Counted from the stretch's first letter, positions 7,910 to 14,962 are shown. The stretch: DNA of 18,033 bases from JBDIBB01 sp039812685 (GCA_039812685.1 JBDIBB010000081.1:1-18033), one strand, 5' to 3'. Program-made: numbers and translations. Notes: generated from the letters alone by a model not told the origin.

Positions 7910-7915
7910 AGTGTA
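7910..7915 (-). promoter_or_regulatory. -10-like box (TACACT) seven bases before the methyltransferase ATG
   Basis: On the minus strand TACACT is followed by seven bases and then the ATG at 7902. This is the spacing of a leaderless promoter. The box matches four of six consensus positions and no -35 is visible. Confidence 0.3.
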
Positions 7916-8033
7916 CTCGCAGTGCGGATGGCCCGCCGGACTTGCGATCGGCTGGAGGCACCGGTGACATCTCGCGTGCGCGCGCCCGCGCCGGCCCGAA
8001 CGGCGCGTCGCGGCCCGTTCTCCCCGCCATCGC

Positions 8034-8948
8034 CTACGACACCGATCCGGGGGGCACGCGCACCAGCAGCGACGAAGTGATTGTCTCCACCTCGATCCTG
8101 GTGCCACCCTGATGCGGCTCCCCGTCGGTGTGGAAGCCGAGAGGCGCATCGGCCTCGATCGACAGGCTGGGCGCGCGGCGCAGCACTGCCGCACGATCGC
8201 GGGCAATCGAGCCGTCGAAGAGCCGGCGGGCGCGCAGCAGGTCGGCGAGCGGGCTCTGCGCCCGGACCACCACCACGTCCAGCGCGCCGTCATCGAGTCG
8301 CGCATCGGGCGCGATGCGCGCGCCGTTGCCGTACTGGGGCGAGTTGGCCAGCGCGACGAGCAGCGCACGCACGTCGAATCGCTCCGCACCCACGCACACG
8401 CGACACGCCACCGGACGATAGCGGAAGAACTCGCGGACGGTGATCCGGACGTAGGTTCCGAGGCCACGCCGTCCCGGCGCCGCCTGACGCGCGAGGTTGA
8501 ACGCCTTGGCCACCTGCGCGTCCAGTCCGAGTCCGGCCACGTTGGCGAAGGTGCGTGTCGCGATGCGTCCAAGGTCGATCCGGCGCGTGACACCGCGTGC
8601 CGCCAGTTCCACCGCCTGCTGCCACCGCAACGGCACGCCAAGGGCGCGCGCAAGCCCGCTGCCCGATCCCGCGGGCACGATCGCCAGCGCTGCCGTGGTC
8701 CCCGCCAGCGCTGCCGACACCTCGTTCACGGTGCCGTCGCCACCCCAGGCGGCCACCACGTCAACCCCGTCGCGCACCGCCGCCGCGGCCAGTTCGGCGG
8801 CGTGCCCGGCTCGCGTGGTGAGCGCGGCTTCCGCCGCGACGCCCTGCCGCCTCAGCCGCGCACGGGCCTCGTCAACCCGACGCGACAATCGACCGGGGTG
8901 ACTCCGGTGCCCGCCGGAGACAGGATTCACGATCAGGAAGACACGCAT
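8034..8948 (-). CDS. Diacylglycerol/sphingosine kinase-like lipid kinase (YegS/LCB5 family)
   Basis: A 304-residue DAGK-catalytic-domain protein that would phosphorylate a lipid hydroxyl with ATP at the cytoplasmic membrane face. It begins with VNPVSGG (8-13), a family hallmark. The nucleotide-binding motif is GGDGTVNEV (69-77), followed by PAGSGSGLARALGVP (92-106). Many members have a GTGND or GSGN sequence at this point; here the usual asparagine is serine. The C-terminal part has the expected YGNGARIAPDARLDDGALDVVVV strand region and an FHTDGEP turn. The substrate (diacylglycerol, ceramide, undecaprenol or another lipid) is not determinable. The gene is divergent from the GAF protein, with about 196 bases of hairpin-rich DNA between the two starts. 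I see no strong Shine-Dalgarno. Confidence 0.88.
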   Translation of the reverse strand: MRVFLIVNPVSGGHRSHPGRLSRRVDEARARLRRQGVAAEAALTTRAGHAAELAAAAVRDGVDVVAAWGGDGTVNEVSAALAGTTAALAIVPAGSGSGLARALGVPLRWQQAVELAARGVTRRIDLGRIATRTFANVAGLGLDAQVAKAFNLARQAAPGRRGLGTYVRITVREFFRYRPVACRVCVGAERFDVRALLVALANSPQYGNGARIAPDARLDDGALDVVVVRAQSPLADLLRARRLFDGSIARDRAAVLRRAPSLSIEADAPLGFHTDGEPHQGGTRIEVETITSSLLVRVPPGSVS

Positions 8949-8980
8949 GCCGGCAAGCCTCGACGCTGCGTTGGACGGCG

Positions 8981-9005
8981 GCCTCGCGCGCGCTGCGCGC
9001 GAGGC
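8981..9005. repeat. 11-base inverted repeat with 3-base loop in divergent spacer
   Basis: GCCTCGCGCGC (8981-8991) and GCGCGCGAGGC (8995-9005) are exact reverse complements around GCT. It lies 33 bases before the lipid-kinase start on the minus strand and 140 bases before the GAF gene start. This dense structure supports reading the region as noncoding rather than as an N-terminal extension of the GAF gene. Confidence 0.45.
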
Positions 9006-9040
9006 ATCACGGCGCGAATCCGCGGCCGCGCGATTGCAAT

Positions 9041-9058
9041 CCGACGAGAGCTCGTCGG
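9041..9058. promoter_or_regulatory. Candidate operator palindrome in divergent spacer
   Basis: CCGACGAG-AG-CTCGTCGG is a perfect 8+8 dyad with a two-base centre. It sits between the divergent lipid-kinase and GAF genes, about 29 bases upstream of a TATAGT box (9087-9092) that could serve the GAF gene. Its size fits a site for a dimeric regulator, but no regulator gene is nearby. Confidence 0.35.
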
Positions 9059-9086
9059 GAGCGCAAGCGGCTCAGGTATCGCATGC

Positions 9087-9092
9087 TATAGT
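9087..9092 (+). promoter_or_regulatory. Candidate -10 box (TATAGT) for the GAF gene
   Basis: TATAGT matches five of six -10 positions in one of the few A/T-rich spots of the spacer. It would give a leader of about 45 bases to the ATG at 9145. No -35 hexamer is recognisable at the right distance. Confidence 0.35.
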
Positions 9093-9144
9093 AGCCGCGG
9101 CACGCGCGGTCCCAAGATATAGCGCGAAGTTCATGGAGACATTC

Positions 9145-10467
9145 ATGAGGCGGCGTGGGGTTCGCTTGACACTGGTCGCGCTGTTTCTCATCGCGGCGGC
9201 CGGCGTCGGCGTCACTCTCTACCAGGGCGATCGGCACGCCGCGGCGGTCCGCTCCGCGGCGCGCGAGTTCGACCTGACTGGCCAGCGTGCGATGCGCGCG
9301 CTCGGCGAGGTCCGCGCCGCTCTCCAGGCGGCCATCGTGCCCGGCCAGGATGACGGCTTCTGGCTGCCCAGGGCGGTGTCAGCCATCGAGGCGACACGGG
9401 TCGAACTGGCCTCGCTCAAGCAGCGGTCGACCGACGGCAGCGTGCTGAACGATCTCGACGCGGCCACCGCCGCACTCGACCAGGTGGACGAGGTGCGCGC
9501 GGAGAGCACGCGGCTGCTCCACAACGATCTGCGGACGCAGGCTTCGGTGGCCGTCCTCGGTCGCGGCGCCGAGTCGCTGGCCACGGCGAGCGAGCGCATC
9601 GAGAGCGCGCGCAACGACGAACTGGCGCGCGCCGACGGCGAGCTGGCTGCCGCGCGTGCGTACGAACTGCTGGGCTCAGGCGTCGTGTTCACGCTCGCGG
9701 TCATCCTGATCGGTTTGCTGATGTCGGCCGCCGGCGTGGAAGCCGAGGCGGCAGCCGGTGCGACGGAAGCCCTCACGCTGACCGAGGCCGCGCACGCCAT
9801 GGCGGCCGCGGAGGCGCCGGTCCGTGCGAAGACGGGCGATGAAACGGGAACCGGCCGCGACGCGGCACCCGTTCCAGCACCCGCGCCGGGGCCGCCGCAG
9901 GCCGTGCCGGAACAGGCCCCCTCGGCGGCGGTCGCGGTCCCCGTCGATCGGCGGAAGGCCCCTGAGCTGCGGGCGGCTGCCGATCTCTGCACCGATTTCG
10001 CGCGGCTCGTGGACGCGCAGGAACTGCCGGACCTGCTCGATCGCGCGGCGAGACTGCTCGACGCGTCAGGCTTCATCGTGTGGGTGGCCGATCCCACTGG
10101 CCAACACCTGCGCCCGACCCTCGCGCATGGCTACGCGCCGGCGGTCCTGGCGCGGCTGCCCGCGATCGCGCGACACGCCGACAACGCCACCGCCGCGGCC
10201 TATCGGCACGGCGAGATGCAGATCGTCCGCACGAACGGGATGTCACCGGGAGCGATCGTCGTGCCGATTCTGGCGCCATCAGGCTGCCTCGGCGCGATTG
10301 CCGCGGAGGTACGGCACGGGCGCGAGGCCAGCGAGTCGATGCGCGCGCTGGCGCGCATCGTCGCCGCGCAGATCTCCACCTTGCTCGGCGCCACGGCCGA
10401 GGCGTCAGCCGGCGGGACCGATCGATCGGTCGCCAGCGAGGGCGTGGCCTCACGCCAGGTCGGCTGA
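9145..10467 (+). CDS. Membrane-anchored GAF-domain protein
   Basis: A 440-residue protein when started at the ATG at 9145, which has GGAG at 9135-9138 with a six-base spacer. The frame is open back to 8947, but that start would directly abut the divergent gene and translate two strong hairpins. Residues 8-27 form the first membrane helix. Residues about 35-172 are a helical, probably periplasmic, region resembling a four-helix sensor bundle. Residues 176-197 form the second helix. A low-complexity Ala/Pro/Glu-rich linker follows (about 198-270), then a cytoplasmic GAF domain (about 275-415). There is no kinase, GGDEF, methyl-accepting or HTH output domain, so it is a sensor or scaffold that must act through a partner. 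The ligand is unknown. Confidence 0.82.
   Translation: MRRRGVRLTLVALFLIAAAGVGVTLYQGDRHAAAVRSAAREFDLTGQRAMRALGEVRAALQAAIVPGQDDGFWLPRAVSAIEATRVELASLKQRSTDGSVLNDLDAATAALDQVDEVRAESTRLLHNDLRTQASVAVLGRGAESLATASERIESARNDELARADGELAAARAYELLGSGVVFTLAVILIGLLMSAAGVEAEAAAGATEALTLTEAAHAMAAAEAPVRAKTGDETGTGRDAAPVPAPAPGPPQAVPEQAPSAAVAVPVDRRKAPELRAAADLCTDFARLVDAQELPDLLDRAARLLDASGFIVWVADPTGQHLRPTLAHGYAPAVLARLPAIARHADNATAAAYRHGEMQIVRTNGMSPGAIVVPILAPSGCLGAIAAEVRHGREASESMRALARIVAAQISTLLGATAEASAGGTDRSVASEGVASRQVG
10448..10463 (+). repeat. 16-base direct repeat, left copy
   Basis: CCTCACGCCAGGTCGG at 10448-10463, inside the last codons of the GAF gene, recurs exactly at 11182-11197. The two copies bracket the interrupted PDZ gene. 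It may be chance in GC-rich DNA or a trace of an old duplication or recombination. Confidence 0.4.
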
Positions 10468-10518
10468 CGGGGCCTGACAGGATCGTGAAGGGGCGGATCG
10501 CCACCCGCTCCCGCCAGC

Positions 10519-10544
10519 GTCGCCGGCGTTCGACCGCCGGCGAC
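10519..10544. terminator. 10-base perfect hairpin between convergent genes
   Basis: GTCGCCGGCG (10519-10528) pairs fully with CGCCGGCGAC (10535-10544) around TTCGAC. It lies between the end of the GAF gene (+, 10467) and the last codon of the PDZ gene's distal part (-, 10550). The position suits a shared terminator. Neither strand has a following T-run. Confidence 0.45.
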
Positions 10545-10549
10545 TCCGC

Positions 10550-11026
10550 TCACGCGCGACGTTTCACCGGCACCGGGGCCGGGCTGCCCTTCGGTTCGTC
10601 GAAGGTCACCGTCACCGACATCGCCTTCTTGTCGCGGACGATGTCGAGCGTCGTCTCGCGGGCATCCTGATCCCTTCACAGACGCCTGCGCAGCCTCGCC
10701 GGGTCGCTCACCGGCGCGCCGTCGACGGCCGTGATCACGTCGCCTGCCCTCAGACCAGCGCGCGACGCGGCCGAATCGGCCGCCACCGACGTCACCAGCA
10801 CGCCTGCCTTCACGCCGAAGTAGCCGCCGAGCAGATCGAGCGCGCCCTGCATCGCGGGCACGGCCTCCTGCACGGCGGTCGCGGCGTCGAGCGCGGCATA
10901 GAGGGCGGTTGCGCGGATCGGTCCGGGCGGCGTCTGGCCATGGACCGCCGGAACGAGCCAGACCGTGGCCCCCATCACGGAGAGCAGCAGGGTTCCGGCA
11001 ATCATCAGGAAGCGTCGGTTCGGCAT
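10550..11026 (-). pseudogene. Secreted/periplasmic PDZ-domain protein interrupted by an in-frame TGA
   Basis: The gene starts at ATG 11026 with a strong AGGGAGGA Shine-Dalgarno (11034-11041, spacer 7). It encodes an N-terminal signal or anchor (hydrophobic residues 6-28), a short helical region and a PDZ domain (about 72 onward, with AGLRAGDVITAVDGAPVSDPARL at 90-112). Residue 116 is followed by TGA at 10676-10678. The same frame continues without any shift for 41 more codons to TGA at 10550-10552. That tail reads ETTLDIVRDKKAMSVTVTFDEP, which is exactly the missing last strands of a PDZ domain. The stop falls just after the alpha-B helix. A C-to-T change of a CGA arginine codon would explain it. 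Either it is a recent nonsense mutation or sequencing error, or the truncated 116-residue product is made. PDZ domains bind protein C-termini; the partner is unknown. Confidence 0.78.
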
Positions 11027-11361
11027 CGGTGAGTCCTCCCTGTCAGTGCGCCAGCCGGCGGTCGCGTCCCTCCATGCGGCGCCGGAGGGGGGCGGCGCGC
11101 GGGAGCACCCGCCGGCAGCGCGCGTGCCTCGTATGAGACGGGGCGCTGCCGCGTTTGGCCGGACCGTTGCCTCCCTGGCACCCTCACGCCAGGTCGGAAT
11201 CGCGGCGGCAGGATCCCGGCCGCCCCCGCTGCCGCGCGACGGCTCACGGGGATGAGGGCGGCCGCGGCTGCGCGGGCATCCCGCTCTGGTCAACAGGCGC
11301 CGGTTCCCGTATCGTTCCGGGGGACGGCGGCAGCCGCTGCCTCGCTGCCACGGAGAGTGCC
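11027..11361. other. Divergent intergenic region between PDZ gene and glnA
   Basis: 335 bases without a convincing gene. An in-frame extension of glnA runs back to 11155 but has no family similarity that I can see. The region holds the PDZ Shine-Dalgarno (11034-11041), an 8-base inverted repeat (11054-11061 with 11109-11116), the right copy of the 16-base repeat (11182-11197), a 13-base palindrome GGCAGCCGCTGCC at 11329-11341 just before the glnA ribosome binding site, and GGAG at 11352-11355. I cannot point to a convincing promoter for either gene. Confidence 0.5.
11182..11197 (+). repeat. 16-base direct repeat, right copy
   Basis: Exact second copy of CCTCACGCCAGGTCGG (first at 10448-10463), here in noncoding DNA upstream of glnA. 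With the preceding CCTGGC it could fold into a six-base stem (11174-11193). Confidence 0.4.
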
Positions 11362-12732
11362 GTGCCCGAACCCATCCTGCTCACGTTCGCCCCCGGCGCC
11401 GCCGAGGCGGAGAAACGCGCGGCGCTGCTCGAATTCGCCGACCGTCTCGGCGTCAAGTTCCTGCGCCTGCAGTTCACCGACATCCTGGGCATCACCAAGA
11501 ACGTCGAGGTCCCCGACACGCAGTTCGCCGCGGCGCTCGAAGGCGGTGTCGTATTCGACGGATCCTCGATCGAAGGCTTCGTGCGCATCGAGGAGTCGGA
11601 CATGTTCCTGCGGCCCGACCTCGACACCTTCCGCGTGTTCCCGTGGGCTCACGCCTCGGGTGAGAAGGTGGCGCGCGTCATCTGCGACGTTCACAATCCC
11701 GACGGCAGCCCGTTCGAGGGGTGTCCGCGCCACACCCTGAAGCGCGCCATTGCCCTGGCCGAGGCACGCGGCTTCGAGCTGCGCGCCGGCCCGGAAGCCG
11801 AGTTCTTCCTGTTCCAGGCGCGTCCCGGCGAGCCCACCACCGAGACGCACGACGCCGGCGGCTACTTCGATCTCACTCCGGTGGATCGGGGGGAGGACGT
11901 CCGCCGGCAGATCGTGCTCGTGCTCGAGCAGATGGGATTCGAGGTGCGTGCCGCACATCACGAGGTGGCCGCCGGCCAGCACGAGATCGACTTCCGTCAC
12001 GACCCGGCGCTGCGCACGGCCGATCACGTGAGCACGTTCCGGTTCGTGGTGAAGAACGTGGCGCAGCAGAACGGGCTGCACGCCACGTTCATGCCCAAGC
12101 CGATCGTCGGTGTGAACGGATCGGGGATGCACACCCACCAGACGCTGCTGCGCGAGGGAGCGAACGCCTTCTTCGATGCCGGCGGGCCGTGGCAGCTCAG
12201 CGAGACGTGCCTGCACTACATCGGCGGCCTCCTGCGCCACGCCAGGGGCATGTGCGCGATCACGAATCCGCTCGTGAATTCCTACAAGCGGCTCGTGCCG
12301 GGTCACGAGGCGCCAACCTACATCGTCTGGTCGGAGCGGAACCGCAGCCCGCTGGTGCGCGTGCCCGCCTCGCGCGGGGATGCCACGCAGGTGGAACTGC
12401 GCATGCCCGATCCGTCGTGCAATCCCTATCTCGCGCTCGCGGTGATGCTGCGCGCCGGGCTCGACGGCCTCCAGCAGCGGATCGATCCGGGCCCGCCCGT
12501 GAACAAGAACATCTTCACGATGAGCCACCGGGAGCGGCGCCACCTGCGGATCGACGAGCTGCCGGCCACCCTGAGCGACGCGCTCGATGCGCTGGAGCGC
12601 GACGAGGTCATGCGCGACACGCTGGGCGAGCACATCTTCCAGCACTTCCTCGCCGCCAAGCGCGAGGAGTGGTTCGGCTACCAGAAGCAGGTGAGCGCCT
12701 GGGAACTGGAGCGCTACCTGAAGATCTACTGA
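11362..12732 (+). CDS. glnA: Type I glutamine synthetase, alpha-like (no adenylylation motif)
   Basis: A 456-residue enzyme making glutamine from glutamate, ammonia and ATP in the cytoplasm as a dodecamer. The GTG start has GGAG at 11352-11355 with a six-base spacer. Visible family motifs are FTDILGITKNVEVP (38-51), DGSSIEGF (66-73), GPEAEFFLF (143-151), the HHEVAAGQHEIDF metal region (199-211), VNGSGMHTHQ (251-260), NSYKRLVPGHEAP (306-318), RNRSPLVRVP (326-335) and RMPDPSCNPYLA (347-358). The length and the C-terminal NKNIFTMSHRERRHLRIDELPATLSDAL fit the GSI-alpha group. The adenylylation-site NLYDLPPEE of GSI-beta enzymes is absent, so regulation is more likely by feedback or by expression than by GlnE. 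No ntr, glnB or amt gene adjoins it. Confidence 0.96.
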   Translation: MPEPILLTFAPGAAEAEKRAALLEFADRLGVKFLRLQFTDILGITKNVEVPDTQFAAALEGGVVFDGSSIEGFVRIEESDMFLRPDLDTFRVFPWAHASGEKVARVICDVHNPDGSPFEGCPRHTLKRAIALAEARGFELRAGPEAEFFLFQARPGEPTTETHDAGGYFDLTPVDRGEDVRRQIVLVLEQMGFEVRAAHHEVAAGQHEIDFRHDPALRTADHVSTFRFVVKNVAQQNGLHATFMPKPIVGVNGSGMHTHQTLLREGANAFFDAGGPWQLSETCLHYIGGLLRHARGMCAITNPLVNSYKRLVPGHEAPTYIVWSERNRSPLVRVPASRGDATQVELRMPDPSCNPYLALAVMLRAGLDGLQQRIDPGPPVNKNIFTMSHRERRHLRIDELPATLSDALDALERDEVMRDTLGEHIFQHFLAAKREEWFGYQKQVSAWELERYLKIY

Positions 12733-12852
12733 AGCGCAGGCGCCTCGACGCCCGCTCGAAGGCGACGGGCCCGGGAAGCCGGCGCGGCCCCGCACAATGA
12801 CGCGGCGCCGCATGGCGCGCGACCGGCGAGAGGGCCGCCAGGCACGACGTCC

Positions 12853-12888
12853 CCGGATCTGGTGATCCGGCAGTCCTGTCCGGAGGAC
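12853..12888. other. Two adjacent hairpins downstream of glnA
   Basis: CCGGATC-TGGT-GATCCGG (12853-12870) is a perfect seven-base stem with a four-base loop. Two bases later GTCCT-GTCCGG-AGGAC (12873-12888) forms a five-base stem. No T-run follows. They could be part of an RNA structure or a weak terminator for glnA. Confidence 0.35.
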
Positions 12889-13092
12889 GCTGGCGGGGTG
12901 ATGCGCGGGGCCGCCGTCAGGTCACCTGGTGTTTTCCGGAGATTTCGTCGCGTCGCGGATCGGCATGTCCTTTGATTGGGGATATCGTCGGGTCGCGCCG
13001 GATCAACGGGATGCGTTGACAACAGGCAGGCGCTGGCATCGTCGTGTCCCGTCAGTTCGCAGGCGGTCCGCGTGCGGCCCCCCCTCCTCTTC

Positions 13093-13128
13093 GCCGGTCG
13101 CTGCGTGTGGCAGCGGCCGGCACTTTTT
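13093..13128 (+). terminator. Rho-independent terminator
   Basis: GCCGGTCGCTGC (13093-13104) pairs with GCAGCGGCCGGC (13110-13121). This is twelve pairs including one G-U wobble, around a five-base loop, followed by AC and five T residues (13124-13128). It is the clearest intrinsic terminator in the window. The T-run is on the + side, so it stops rightward transcription from the glnA side before it enters the convergent phosphatase gene, whose stop codon is 11 bases further on. Confidence 0.8.
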
Positions 13129-13138
13129 CGTTGGGTCG

Positions 13139-14908
13139 TTACGCGGTGATCCTGACGGCAACGGCCGTGATGTCGTCGCCGCGGACGCCGCCCGCGTGCC
13201 GCACGACCGCGTCGTAGATGGCGTCGACGATGGTGACGGCCGGCTGGTGCGCGACACGGCTGAGCACTTCGATCAGCCGCTGCCGACCGAACTCCTCGCC
13301 GTCCTCGGTGGCCGCCTCGAGCACGCCGTCGCTGCACGCCACGTAGACATCGCCTTCCAGCAACTGGAACGTCCGCTCCTCGTACACGGTCCGGTCGAAG
13401 ATGCCGAGCGGGACGCCCGGCAGGTCGATCACCTCGCAGGCTCCCCGGGTGATGCGCAGCGGATAGGGCAGCCCTGAGTTGGCGATCGTCACCACGCGGC
13501 GCTTCAGGTCGAAGGCGAGATAGCACAACGCGCAGAAGTAGGGCTCGAGCTGGCGCTCGTGCAGGATGGTGTTGATCGACGCGAGCACGTCGGCCGGCGC
13601 GGTGCGTTCGCGCGTATAGAGCCGCCGGAAGGTGCGCGAACGTACCAGTTCGCCGGCGAACGTCCCGTAGAGCGCGGCCGGCACGCCCTTGCCCGACACG
13701 TCGCCGATGGCCATCACGAGCGAGTGGGCTTCCGGCGACAGGAAGTCGTAGAAGTCGCCGCCGAGTTCGCGGGCCTGCGTGAGACGTGCCGCCACGTCGA
13801 TGCCGCGCATCCGCTTCGGCAGACCGACCGGCAGCAGCGCGCGCTGGATGCGTTGCGCGAAGCGCACTTCCTTCTCGAGCCGCGCCTCGTTGGCGCTCAC
13901 CGTCGCGTAGAGCCGTGCGTTCTCGACGGCCACGGCCACCTGGCTCGCCAGCATCGTGAGGATGTGGGCGTGGCGGCGATCGAAGGCCGCCACCTCGGGG
14001 CTCTCCAGGTCGATGACGCCGATGCAGCGATCCTTCACCAGCATCGGCACGGCGAGCACCGTGCGCACGTCGTCGACGACCTTGATGTATCGCGGATCCT
14101 CGCGCACGTCGGGCACGAGCACCGGCTGCCGCTGCAGCGCGGCCTGGCCCACGATGCCCTCGCCGAGCTTGACGCGAGGCATGTCGTCCACGCGGACGCC
14201 GAACCGCAGGGCGACGCGCGTCACCAGTTCGCCGGTCCTCGGCTCCAGCAGCATGATGCCGAGGGTGCGGTAGTCGATCACGCGCTTGGCCAGGTGGCCG
14301 ACGCGCTCGAGCAGCAGATCGAGATCCAGGATCGACGACAGGTCGCGGCCGATCTCGGCCAGCGCCTCGAAGGTGTCGGCGTCGCGGCGCTCCCGATCGA
14401 ACGACGCGGCGTTGGCGAGCGCCACCGCCAGGTGCACCCCGAACTGCGTCACGATCGCGACGTCCTGCGGGTCGTACTGGTGGCGGGCGGCGCTGAGGAT
14501 GTTCAGCGCTCCGATCGCCCGCCCCTTGTAGTTGAGCGGCACGACGATCGTGGAGTGCATGCCCGGCACCACCTCGACGTAGGTGTCGTCGGCCTCGACG
14601 TCGCCGCGCACGATGGGATGGCCGACGACGACGGCCGTCCCGACCAGGCCCTGTCCCACGCGCAGCCGCACCCGGTCGCCGGCGCCCTCGGGGTAGCCCA
14701 CGCTGTAGGCGATGCGAAGCTCGCCACGCCGGTCGTCGAGCAGGAAGACCGCCAGCGCCTCGAACCGCAGCAGACGCCGCACCAGCTCCGGAATGCGCGC
14801 CAGCAGCGTGTCCAGATCGAGCACCGACGTCACCTGGCGGCCGAGGTCGAACAGGGTGGCCAGCTTCTGCTGGTCGGTGGGACGCGCCGGGGCGGAGTCT
14901 GGGTTCAT
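13139..14908 (-). CDS. GAF-GAF-PP2C (RsbU/SpoIIE-type) serine phosphatase
   Basis: A 589-residue soluble signalling phosphatase. GAF domain 1 covers about residues 28-170 and GAF domain 2 about 185-335; both show the usual GQGLVG / GEGIVG and VPL-GxL/GVI motifs. A coiled-coil linker follows (about 336-360, with RFAQRIQRALLP). The PP2C domain (about 370-588) keeps its metal aspartates: GGDFYD (D385), GDVSGKG (D403), CSDGV (D527) and GDDITA (D578/D579). It should sense a small molecule or redox signal through the GAF domains and dephosphorylate a serine/threonine on a partner, classically an anti-anti-sigma factor; none is encoded nearby. No transmembrane segment is seen. The ATG at 14908 has a poor Shine-Dalgarno. 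A TATAAT box lies about 46 bases upstream and overlaps the opposing box of the ggt gene. Confidence 0.92.
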   Translation of the reverse strand: MNPDSAPARPTDQQKLATLFDLGRQVTSVLDLDTLLARIPELVRRLLRFEALAVFLLDDRRGELRIAYSVGYPEGAGDRVRLRVGQGLVGTAVVVGHPIVRGDVEADDTYVEVVPGMHSTIVVPLNYKGRAIGALNILSAARHQYDPQDVAIVTQFGVHLAVALANAASFDRERRDADTFEALAEIGRDLSSILDLDLLLERVGHLAKRVIDYRTLGIMLLEPRTGELVTRVALRFGVRVDDMPRVKLGEGIVGQAALQRQPVLVPDVREDPRYIKVVDDVRTVLAVPMLVKDRCIGVIDLESPEVAAFDRRHAHILTMLASQVAVAVENARLYATVSANEARLEKEVRFAQRIQRALLPVGLPKRMRGIDVAARLTQARELGGDFYDFLSPEAHSLVMAIGDVSGKGVPAALYGTFAGELVRSRTFRRLYTRERTAPADVLASINTILHERQLEPYFCALCYLAFDLKRRVVTIANSGLPYPLRITRGACEVIDLPGVPLGIFDRTVYEERTFQLLEGDVYVACSDGVLEAATEDGEEFGRQRLIEVLSRVAHQPAVTIVDAIYDAVVRHAGGVRGDDITAVAVRITA

Positions 14909-14954
14909 CTTCGAGGGCTGCCCGGACCCTGCCGGCGGTGCGGGCGGAATCGGA

Positions 14955-14962
14955 ATTATACT
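14955..14962. promoter_or_regulatory. Overlapping opposed -10 boxes between phosphatase gene and ggt
   Basis: The eight bases ATTATACT read TATACT on + (14957-14962) and a perfect TATAAT on - (14955-14960). They are the only A/T-rich patch in the 116-base spacer between the divergent genes. Expected leaders are about 40 bases for the phosphatase and about 55 for ggt. Neither direction has a good -35. This symmetry is the known basis of bidirectional bacterial promoters. Confidence 0.5.

Larger units (their letters stand above)
12733..13138. other. Long intergenic region after glnA ending in an intrinsic terminator
   Basis: 406 bases with no convincing protein-coding gene. It contains two adjacent hairpins (12853-12888), a less GC-rich patch at about 12925-13000, a TTGACA hexamer at 13016-13021 and a strong plus-strand terminator (13093-13128). 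The terminator lies about 360 bases beyond the glnA stop. The transcript it ends is therefore either a glnA mRNA with a long 3' untranslated tail or a separate small RNA. Confidence 0.55.

Noticed and set aside
7108..8112. A 334-codon plus-strand frame across the methyltransferase
   Set aside because: The minus strand here encodes a full methyltransferase with all SAM motifs; the plus frame has none.
8947..9144. N-terminal extension of the GAF gene to ATG 8947
   Set aside because: It would overlap the divergent start, translate two perfect hairpins and place 66 polar residues before the first membrane helix. The ATG at 9145 has a good Shine-Dalgarno.
10676..10678. TGA as a selenocysteine codon in the PDZ gene
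   Set aside because: No redox motif surrounds it, it lies in a surface turn after the alpha-B helix, and no SECIS-like hairpin is evident right after it. A nonsense change is simpler.
11174..11188. TGGCACCCTCACGCC upstream of glnA as a sigma-54 site
   Set aside because: The -24 half fits but the -12 half lacks TTGC and the GG-N10-GC spacing fails.
11155..11361. Upstream extension of glnA
   Set aside because: 69 extra residues have no glutamine synthetase similarity; GTG 11362 has GGAG at the right distance and gives the usual family length.
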